From Lineus longissimus (lineage: Eukaryota > Nemertea > Pilidiophora > Heteronemertea > Lineidae): a stretch of DNA of 62,000 nucleotides. Positions 40,401 through 52,400 of this stretch are shown in pieces (position 1 is the stretch's first letter; every line of letters begins with the position of its first letter). The notes under the pieces were generated by a model. It ran no database searches and was not told the origin of the DNA. It saw only the letters and a program-made list of their open reading frames with translations. The translations under genes and the position numbers were made by a program. The stretch lies in assembly GCF_910592395.1 (NCBI RefSeq), contig NC_088319.1, positions 1 to 62,000 of the forward strand. The letters run 5' to 3'.

Positions 40401-43400
40401 TCCAAGTTTATCTATCACAGTATAAATGTGGTCAGGCTCCCAGCGTGGTGCCGGCACAGTGTATTGATAGATCAACCAGCCCGCCTATAAATAGTTGAGT
40501 ATTGATCTTCGCACCGTACGCATTGGACAAGTGACTACTGAATTCTGTCCCAAGATATCGCTAAGTTAAATAGATCATCTTCGACAGCCAATTTACAAAA
40601 CTGTCCCCAGATATCCCTAAGCTGGATTGCTAATCTTCGACAACTGATTTCAGAATGGTCCCGGATACTCACGTAGCTAATTGGGAAATCTTGGATTTGA
40701 TATCAGATTCTAAATTGATCCTTTGAGATGGAGACGTTCTTGAGTAAGACACTTCAGGACAGGAAAGGATGATGCATCCCAATACATGTGTCCAGATTCA
40801 GTTTATCATAATTCTTTAAAAGGTTAATATAGCCTGATCATACAGCATAGAGAGGAAGCATATGTCACCTTGATAATGATGGAGAACACCACAGACTAAC
40901 AGTATGAAGGAACAACACACAAAGGAGAATCTAAGTCCAAATACGAAATACGACGATGACACATTTAGATGCGTGTGGAGTATTATTTCTCATGAAGTAA
41001 TTGATCAAACACTTAAGCTTTTCAACCAAAGACACCACCATCACCCGGTAACACTAGACACCGTTATGAACAGCTGACAGGGAACTCAATGACTCTTGAA
41101 CAGATGTCAATAAAATATGGCCTGTCATCAATCGAAATGCACATGTCGTCATGGGGAGGCCATTTTAAAAGTGTGAAAAATGAGAGCGTTGTCTCTAAAG
41201 CCGGACACTTGGCTTTTCCACTGTCTGACAATAGAGAGGTTGCCCATTGTTTATGACCACCATTCCGACTTCAACTCTGACAATAGAGAGGTTGCCCATT
41301 GTTTATGACCACCATTCCGACTTCAACTCTGACAATAGAGAGGTTGCCCATTGTTTATGACCACCATTCCGACTTCAACTCTGAGACTGAATTATCGTCA
41401 TAGATCGAGATGGTGATTAACCAAATAACTATCACATCAAATTGGCAATTTCCTCGATTCAAAAACCACTTGAACACCATGAACAAAGGCCATTCAGCAT
41501 CTTGTAACAAGTATTATACCTCAATATTACCCAATAAAACAAGGAGAAAATTACATTTAATTTGCCACCAGCTCATGCAATGTACTTCAACGAGTACAAA
41601 GTATATGCAAATAAGCATGTTGTTGTGCGAGATTAGGTTGTTAGCCTGATCATTGGCAAGGATGGCGGTTATCATGTGTACCGGAGAAGCAGATATGGTG
41701 TAGACCTCATCCTGAGGTATCAGACTCATTTCTCATTCTCAGCCACTGGTAAACCTATCACAGATTCAGTGCACCTCTTTCCAATAAATCATCTTCAAAA
41801 CCACCATCATGTTGGAACCCTGGAACATAAAGATGGCCTCACCTCAAAACTGTACAAAATTTGTCAAGTATGCATGAATTGTTTGACTGAACAATGCTGA
41901 AAGAAGCCCAACCTCCAAGTAAAAGACAAATGAGCTCATCAGCCTGTCTGTCTGACCAATGAATATGATCCCACCCTAGCCTCCTCTACAGCCTGTCTGC
42001 CTCACCAATGAACATGATCCCACCCTAGCCTCCTCTACAGCCTGTCTGCCTCACCAATGAATATGATCCCACCCTAGCCTGTTATCAGCCTGTCCGTCTC
42101 ACCAATGAACATGATCCCACCCTAGCCTGTCATCAGCCTGTCTGCCTCACCAATGAATATGATCCCACCCTAGCCTGTCATCAGCCTGTCTGCCTCACCA
42201 ATGAATATGATCCCACCCTAGCCTCCTCTACAGCCTGTCTGCCTCACCAATGAATATGATCCCACCCTAGCCTGTCATCAGCCTGTCTGCCTCACCAATG
42301 AATATGATCCCACCCTAGCCTGTCATCAGCCTGTCTGCCTCACCAATGAATATGATCCCACCCTAGCCTCCTCTACAGCCTGTCTGCCTCACCAATGAAT
42401 ATGATCCCACCCTAGCCTGTCATCAGCCTGTCTGCCTCACCAATGAATATGATCCCACCCTAGCCTGTCATCAGCCTGTCTGCCTCACCAATGAATATGA
42501 TCCCACCCTAGCCTCCTCTACAGTCTGTCTGCCTCACCAATGAATATGATCCCACCCTAGCCTGTCATCAGCCTGTCTGCCTCACCAATGAATATGATCC
42601 CACCCTAGCCTCCTCTACAGCCTGTCCGTCTGACCAATGAATATGATCCCACCCTAGCCTCCTCTACAGCCTGTCCGTCTGACCAATGAATATGATCCCA
42701 CCCTAGCCTCCTCTACAGCCTGTCTGCCTCACCAATGAATATGATCCCACCCTAGCCTCCTCTACAGTCTGTCTGCCTCACCAATGAATATGATCCCACC
42801 CTAGCCTCCTCTACAGCCTGTCTGCCTCAACAATGAATATGATCCCACCCTAGCCTCCTCTACAGCCTGTCTGCCTCACCAATGAATATGATCCCACCCT
42901 AGCCTCCTCTACAGTCTGTCTGCCTCACCAATGAATATGATCCCACCCTAGCCTGTCATCAGCCTGTCTGTCTGACCAATGAATATGATCCCACCCTAGC
43001 CTCCTCTACAGCCTGTCTGCCTCACCAATGAACATGATCCCACCCTAGCCTCCTCTACAGCCTGTCTGCCTCACCAATGAACATGATCCCACCCTAGCCT
43101 GTCATCAGGCTGTCTGCCTCACCAATGAATATGATCCCACCCTAGTCTCGTCATTAGATATTGCCTAATCATCTTCTGCAGAGTTTGAACATGACATCTG
43201 CTGACTAGGCTTTTTACCGAGGCTGATCATGTCGGCTGATGATACTCTTCAGCTTGGAGAGAAAGCAGAAGAAGAAAAAGAAGAAGCATGCTGTTTGATG
43301 GGGAAGTTTTCCAAACTTAAAGGAGTAGGCTGATTATCCCTTTAACATATGTACTGTTGTACTGTACTGGGCAGCTGACAAGTTGGTAATAAAACCCTAG

Positions 43401-46400
43401 AATTGTTTAACCAACCAGCTCCTTTTAAAAAATAACCTGCCCTGTCTTGAAAAGCCTCCAGAACAATCGTACAACATTGGTTTGTGCCCACTGCAACTGA
43501 TGATATCTGATTATCATCTTTGCTTACTTCATTCTGTTACAACCATGTCACAAGCTTATACACAACAGAAGTCACTTATCTTAGAATACATCCCAAGATC
43601 GTATACATTTCCTTTGTTCATAAGACAGCGATTCCATCGAATTTATCGAATTCATAAATGAACCATCAAATGAGTCATCGAAAATGTTGATGGCCATAAC
43701 TCGACCGCCAATATTGACATGAAAAATAACAGCGATGAAAAAGTATCAGTACTTTCAGTGAATTCTTGGATTAAACAAACAAACCTAGATCATGGTTGGA
43801 GGATCTCAGCATTGTTTACAGAGAGCTGGGGGTTCATCTGGATTACACATGGTAGAGGTTTATACTATCCGTATGTCAATAACATGAGTTTGGTAAATTT
43901 AAAAAGTTACTTAAAAGTTGAAGCCTCCCCGAGTTGGCTCTTCAGGACGGATTCAGATATCACCGCTGCTCAAAAATAAAATGCCCCCCCCCCAATCTTT
44001 ATCACCCCCACTTTCAAGTGCTGTAAGCCCGTTATTATAACTAAAACTAGTCTACTCTTAGAATAGTCCGTCTCCTATCAATCCAAATTGCTAATCATGT
44101 GAATGACAGAGTAACATTATACTGATTAGATGAGATATTACAAAACATACACCTGATTTCTCAAAGATCCAGGTGGAGAATTTCAATCAGTTAGTCAACT
44201 TAAAGGTTTGAAATAAGTGAATTCGCATCGTAATTTCCTCCAGTAATGTCAGGAATTACTACCAAAGGTAGTGCCTGATAAGCAGTTGTGCTACCCAAAT
44301 TGCACATCAGAGTAACAGGAAATCAGTACCTACAGGAAATCAACTGCTACCCAAAACTTGGTGCTGGCATCTTTGACTTTGGTCTTGAGATGTAATTGCT
44401 ACCCAACTGAAAAAAGGTTTATTTTGAGCCTAGAACTTTTTTGCCAAGGTCAGAGAATGACATCAAACAAAATAAATGGAGTGTGACTCACAAAACGAGG
44501 CTAGTTTAGATCTCCTCCGGTGATGAATTCAGCCGATTTATCAAACATAATGGCAAGTTACAATCAGGATGCTCAAATCTAAGAAACCGGCTCGTGAAGC
44601 ACAACGACCCGATCCAACGGCATCAAAACAGTAAATCATCATTCTTTTACTTGCGGAATTATTGCAGGAAGATTTCTCTCCAGTGCTTATCAGTTTGATC
44701 AGGTTATGTAGTCTCCTGAAATCACTCAATGTCAGGAGGCAACTGCCGACACTGTGTATTGTTTGGGGGAGTGTACAATGTACTTGGTTTGGCATGAACA
44801 GAAATATAAAACATACCTGGCATTTTATACACTGATCATTCAAAGATCTTGCCTATGTAACAAATGAGGAGAGTAACAAAACTCATGATGAGCACTTGAT
44901 GAGCCGATGAAGGCCATACGTTTCCCCATGGACATGGAAGACATCACGTAGATCAGGTAGATCAGGTAGATCAGGTAATCATCTGGTCACTTATCACTGC
45001 AGTTAAATGGCTGCAAAGTATCGTGGGTAAACTGAGAGAAAACCACACAAGAGTGCTCTTCATCAATCTGCCACAAGAGCCGCTGGGGAGGTGTGGTGGG
45101 TGAAAACACTTGGTATCAGCAACCACAAACAGGTAAGGGGAGGGTTGGTTTCCCTGCCGTTATTGACCTTCATTCAATAGAAATCTCTCTTTTGAGGAGC
45201 TATTGGTTTCCCTGATATTATCAGGCTTCACTCTAAAGCTCTCTTTAGGGAATGGTGAGGGACTTTAAGGAGTACTCCCAAAAACCTATGCCATCAAAGC
45301 ATCATACTGGTGCCATAGACCTGTCCATTGGTGGTGCCATCAAGCCTAGGACTAGGAGAGCGTCGAGAACACTAGTCAATTGACAGCCTTTCACTGATTT
45401 GTGAAGAACAACTGGGAAAGGACCAGGGTCAGGCCCTTGCTGCGCCATCTTTTGAGCAAGTCCATGAACACAGTATCCACTACAGGGTAACATAGAATAC
45501 TTGGCCAAGGGTTCTGGGTTTACATACATGGCTAGTGTCTAGTCATGCTTGGCTAGTGTCTAGTCATGCTGTGGTTCAGAAATGCTGGGGACGGTCAAGA
45601 ACCTGTGACATTCATGTATACTTGTACATCCACAGCTGAATATTAAAGTTATGAGTTTCACACAGTGCTGGTAACTAGTTCTATACACTAGGACTAGGAG
45701 CCTGCAGGATAATTCAGTTGGATTTCCAATGATCAAAGGTGACCTGTTAATCTATATGGCTTTGGCAAGCCTGAGGTGATGGTCAATCCAATAACTATGA
45801 GGTTTACAGTACGAGTAACACAATAAACAGCCCAATGACAATAACGATGGAGTTTACAGTACGGGAAACACCACACAGGTTAATGGTAAACTCAGGTATT
45901 GCCAACAACAGTATACATGTATAAGATACAGCCATGAGTCACAGTCTGTCTGCATGTTGATGAGGCAACAAGCAACCTTTGTGCAATTTCAAGTTTTTGC
46001 AATATTTTTGCTATGTTCGTGCGGGGATGAAAGAGAGGTTAGATTTTTACACCAAACCAAGGCACACAAAAGTAACAGGAGTTCAGTGACCGCCACGAGT
46101 AGTTCTTACAGACCGAGCAACATAATATTTGGGTGCCCCCCTCCCCCCCCCCCGCCATCTTGGCAATAAATTGGTCCAACTGGTGTATGTTTAGTTCCTT
46201 GAGAACACCAAGGTGTGAGCTCACCCAATACACCCTGACCCAGACCAGCAGTTGGCCGGGACCATATGCTAATCATGCACAGTACAAGTAGGTTGTGGCC
46301 CTTCATTTTAGATGATAACTGGGCCATTGTACCAACAGGTTCACCCTGAAAACTGAGGTGGCTATACCAGTAGAAGTATAGTCACATAAGGTCCACTTGC

Positions 46401-49400
46401 CAAACAGCAACTGGCAAGACTCAAGGCTTGATCAGATTAGTCGGCAACACATCTGTCTCAACATTTTGAAAATCACACAATGAACCCGAGAAATAACACA
46501 CAGGCTCAACAACTCACCTTCAATCCTAGACGAACATTGCAATCACAACAAGCTATCCTGACCATTCCCTCCACAACCACTGATCCAATCGACTTTGTCT
46601 CGCCGCCTAACAACACATGACTCAGCTCTCGCTCATTCTCTGCAAGATGAATATTAAAGGAGGATATAGACGACCTGTGGGGGACAGAGGTATGGGTAAT
46701 AATCAGGAGAAATAAGACTGCAATCATCAATGAATCGTTCAAATGAAGTATAAACATGAAGTGCACACTAGGCCTATAAGCTGTACTGAATTCCTTCACC
46801 CCTTCTTATTATGCCAACCCTAAACACAAGGCTCCTGTTTCTCTTCAAGACACTTGTCACTATATAGTATAAGGAGGAGGCAACCAATCAAAATTATCAG
46901 AGTGGTTTAAAAAATTTGTCAATCACCGCACCTCACTTTTACTAATTACTCAAGTGCTGGGGAATAAAGCATAGCCTACGAATGCTACGTCAAATGCGGC
47001 AGAGTGGTCATAAACAATCAGCTTTGATCATGGGCTACCACATGATGATTAAACCTCACGTCCGTCCGGCCATCGCAACACTGAGCGAGCACTAAAAATA
47101 GCTGATTTCTGCAATCTATTTACACCCACAGCATCAGAGTAATAACTGTAGCCATGGAAACAAGTAGTACCAGGGTCCAAAATCTTTGACAGATTAGCAT
47201 CACGGCCAAATGCCATTTTGACTGATTATAATTTTTTAGATTGATTCCCAAAGGAATTTCATTTGAAGTCATTTAAAATTCGACGGCAATCCATCTTTTT
47301 GACACATATAATTAGAGACGTACTGCGCTGCAAAAAATGCAATTAATTTTCAGACAACAGGAGGTATGTATCTAGATAATACAACTGGCAGTATGTTATT
47401 CAGTTTACAGGGTTACAGTGTAACTGTCAACTCATCTGTCCAAACTGATGTGATCATGTGACCACTGAAAATATTGGTACGGGTCATTTCAAACTAAAAC
47501 TATACTGGGCATGCTGGGTGGTTATAAATGTCATCTTTTCTTCATTCAGAGGGTTTGTATTGACTAATTGTTACGCATCAGTCACTGTAAACTCTGCACC
47601 CCGACCCTCTTATATTCCATTTTCTTTTGGCTGTGGTTCATTGAGCACTGTAAAATCTGAACACTTTGGGCTAAAGCTAACTCACCTATATGACTTGACC
47701 CTTTCGTATTCAAACCACTTTATTTCCAGTGCTATACTTGTCCGCCCCTCGATTATCCAAACGTGCACTTGTGCTAAGCCCACAAATACACTAACATGGC
47801 CCTTCGCCACTAAAAACTTGACCAACACAGGCCCTTCAGTGTAACAGTGTTATTTCAAAAGGTCTATTTCGGAACATAGCTGATCTGGCTGTTTATCTGA
47901 CGTAACCACCATTTATTTCCGCTCTGTGGAATTTAATATAGCGGTAGCCCTACTTACGACTAAAGCATAAGGCCATGTAGTCTCGACCCTTCTTCTAAAT
48001 AGGCCTGCATAGTCCTTCAACATAAGATATCTAACTTTACAGACCAAGTTGGTCAACAACGGGGCTCATCAACTGACACTTCATGGCCACCTGGTATTTC
48101 ATATAAACTAATTGCCTCATTCAAGAAGTTGCATGTTAGCATCATTTGTAACGACACTTCAGAGAACAGACCTACAGCCATTAAATTTGAATACCCAAAA
48201 ACACTCCCAACAGTCCTAATACACCAGGTGGAGGAAGCTAAACCCAAAAACACTCCCAACAGTCCTAATACACCAGGTGGAGGAAGCTAAACCCAAAAAC
48301 ACTCCCAACAGTCCTAATACACCAGGTGGAGGAAGCTAAACCCAAAAACACTCCCAACAGTCCTAATACACCAGGTGGAGGAAGCTAAACTCAACAAAAT
48401 TCTATGTCGATCAACAAAAAATGGTGTTATTCTCTACTTTCTGATATTGTTCATCTCGATCTACACAGCATCTTCCTATTCTGCTTTGTTAGCTGCCGAG
48501 TGCTGGTGTTGTGGCGCTCAACACATTCTCTACTCCCACTCGCTAACTGCTCTGTTTTTTCGCGGGGCAGCTCACGGTAGTCAGCTGACCATGCTACCGG
48601 GTAGGTCAACCGTATCTCCCGTAGGCCTAGTTTCCATCTCGCATTCTCGGACCATCCTTGACCTCGTTGATCCATCTTCTGTTCCTATCTTTATGTAGCT
48701 CTGCTTGAATAATCAAGTCCACATCATACTACAATGTACTAAACTATGAAAGGGGTCTACTCCTGATAAATACCCTATGCACATGTACACTACACTAACA
48801 CATGAATTGATCTTGTACTGCAATACACACATCGTGTACATGTAACATTGTATTCACATAGGCGCCGACCACGCATAGATTACAGAATAAAACGCCGTTT
48901 ATCGTCAGACGTCGCCGCATGCAAAGACTTAGATTATATAAATATACGCAATGTACCTAAAGATACCCACTTCTTACTTTATTTCGTTAAATAACTCCAC
49001 AAATCGACAATAAAACCGCTTTCTTCGACGATGAAATTACAGTACAATTATTATGAAGAACATTTTCCATCAGCTGTGGCTGCGCTCACCATTTTAAAAT
49101 AGGATCGACCTATCAACCAATCATGAGCTTCAGATCAGGTCAGCCTATTATTTTATGTGGGTGTTTTGAATGAGCGGCTGGGGAAGCCCATCGCTACACT
49201 CCGGACTCAGTGGACCGGCCTCGTTTCTTACCTATTAAGACAAAGACGATAGAGTACTCTGTTTTACAGGTCTCGGCTGATGTAAACATTGAACCACAGA
49301 GTGACAGACCCCTGAAGCCTAGTTAGCGGGATTATCGGGCTAAACAATGGGATAAGCCAGGAAGGTACTATTACTCTTCTCATAGTACCTTCATGGCTTA

Positions 49401-52400
49401 TCCCATTGTTTAGCCCGATAATCCCACTAACTAGGCTTCAGGGGCCTGTGATTGAACGGACCGCGAGATTTTTGTCTTCGTCGCGGTAACCAATCTCGCC
49501 TCCAGGGCTGTGCAAGTTGTGTCACATTTGCATGATGTCCCGCCGGTTTCCTCCTACCTGCGCTTGAATGTTCACCAATGCCTAATATCTCGCTTCAGGG
49601 TGTTCTTTGCAATAGCCTTCACTGGTTTGGGAGTGGGCCAGGCCTCTTCCTTTCTGCCTGATTACGCCAAGGCCAAACTAGCGGCCGCCCACATCTTCAG
49701 GATCGTCGAGAATGTTCCATTCATCAATAGTTACTCAGAGGAGGGCAAACAATTGGTAGGCTAAGCCTCTTACTGTAGGCCAAACTCGACTGTCTCACGT
49801 CCATGACACTCTCTGTCACAAAAGCAGACCTCTCTTGATAAAAGAAATCGACTTAAATCCTAACTTTATTAATCTCAATCTCATCAAAACTTTTCACTTA
49901 AGTTTAATGACAGCGTTGAGAAAACGTGTTTTTAACGAACACACCCTCAACCCAATTGTGACAAAAAGGGGAGTGCGAGTGTATGTGAAGTCCAAAGGCG
50001 TAACGGAGCCAAAGACTTACTGCCGGTCAAGATGGGCTCATGGCGAATACCGACATGTCCACACCACTGCTGGGTCCCAATCTGTCTTTTGAAGATATCT
50101 AGGTGCTGGGCCGAGGTGGAATGATTAAGTTATTTCCATGATCTTTCCAGGGCGACCTGAAAGGAGATATAGAATTCGCCAAGGTGAGCTTCAAGTATCC
50201 GTCGCGACCAAACGTGCGTGTCCTAAAGGAAGTCTCCTTCAACATCCCGGCCGGGAACACCATTGCCCTGGTTGGCGCGAGCGGCTGTGGGAAGAGCACA
50301 ATGGTCGCCTTACTACAGAGGTTTTATGATCCGGAGCAGGGAACTATTGTAAGTATAAGGCAAAAAAATGTGATACCTTTTTTTAAATCTTTGTAGCGTT
50401 TGCTTAAAATCAATTCAGTCTCGGCCTCGCTAAAAATGTCCTCTTGTTGCTGGATTTCATATAACATTTTACAACATTGTACGATAATCCATTGAGATTC
50501 TCTGATTCTCTCTTTGGATCGATCGGTAAAACTTACTTTTAACACTTTCAGCGCCGAACCTACGTGGCCCAAACCCCCCTCCCCTTTGAGCTGGTATCGG
50601 AGTCTCGTGGACTTCATGAAAGAACTACGCCATCGCCATCTTCAGGGCAAGAAAGGAACTGAAAAGACAAGAAGAGGTCTTTCCAGTTCCTCCCTTGCCC
50701 TGAAGATGGCGATGGCGTAGTTCTTTCATGAAGTCCAAGTTCTGAACTACGCCATCGCCATCTTCAGGGCACGGTAGGAACTGAAAAGACCGTTGTCTTT
50801 TCAGTTCCTCCCTTGCCCTTTTTCAGTTCCCCCTTGCCCTGAAGATGGCGATGGCGTAGTTCTTTCATGAATTCCGTGAGACTCCGATAACCTGCTCAAA
50901 GAGGGGGGATTTGGGCCACGTAGATCTACGTGGTTCGGCGCTGAAGGTGTTAAAAACGTCCATGGCCCAGGCAGATCTATGAGGACACAAACCCTCTTCC
51001 AGCCGGTTATCCCTGCCCTGAAGCCATCAACGAGAGAACGTCACGATCGCCATCTTTAGGGAAATAAATACACTGAAGCGCATCGACTCGTGCTTTGAAT
51101 GGAGTGCAGAGTAAAAAATTTAAATGACTTGGATAGATTATCCAGTTACTCTATCGAGTACTTTTATTGTCCGAGGTATAGACGGTCATAGTCTTTTTAG
51201 AACTTTATACCATAATCCGCCAAAATACAATAGGGCCGGACATTTTTCACATGGGGTCAACCTCTACTATTGGTTCTGACTGAGGTGAGCTTTTGGACAA
51301 CATTGTCTGTTCCTGGAGCAACTCCCGTACTGTATGATCAGTCAGGTGCCGTCACCACAGATTGGTATTTCTTGAGAGCGTTGGTCCTGGCCATGTAAAA
51401 GAAGTTTTCTTAATTCGGGAAAATCTAACATTTTTGTATGTCACCTTCCAGAAACTCGACAACGTAGATATAAAGGAGTTGAATATAGAATGGATGCGGT
51501 CTAACATCAGCGTGGTGAGCCAGGAACCTGTCTTATTCGACATCTCAATCAGAGAGAATATAAGATATGGCGTCCTGACAGAGGTCGACGACCAGAAAAT
51601 ATTCGATGCGGCGAGATTGGCGAATATTCATGACTTCATTGTCTCTTTACCAGAGGTGCGTATAATCATGTCAGGCTCTTTACCAGAGGTGCGTATAATC
51701 ATGTCTCTTTACCAGAGGTGCGTATAATCATGTCTCTTTACCAGAGGTGCGTATAATCATGTCTCTTTACCAGAGATGCGTATAATCATGTCTCTTTACC
51801 AGAGGTGCGTATAATCATGTCTCTTTACCAGAGGTGCGTATAATCATGTCTCTTTACCAGAGGTGCGTATAATCATGTCTCTTTACCAGAGGTGCGTATA
51901 ATCATGTCTCTTTACCAGAGGTGCGTATAATCATGTCTCTTTACCAGAGGTGCGTATAATCATGTGATCCAATGATGTTTCTGTTGTTGCATCCATCCGT
52001 CCGTCTGTTATTTTGACTGGTACAGAGGATACATAGTATTCGTGCACTATTTCGGAGGCGAAACATCACCCTGATAAGGATACATAGTATTCGTGCACTA
52101 TTTCGGTGGCGAAACATCACCCTGATGATTCGCGTGACAGAATGCGCATCATCTCTATTAGGTAATAGGTCTGACACCCACTTCCTGTTCCCACGATAAG
52201 TCTGGGTCGCGATGTGAGCCGAACAAACATGTCCCTGGCTCCCTTGGTATTTACTTGTGATTTCTCATGAGGTCGAAGTCATAACCTGATAGTATTTGAG
52301 GACAAAGACACAACCTGAAGGCTAATGAGGACAAAGACACAACCTGAAGGCTAATGAGGACAAAGACACAACCTGAAGGCTAATGAGGACAAAGTCACAC

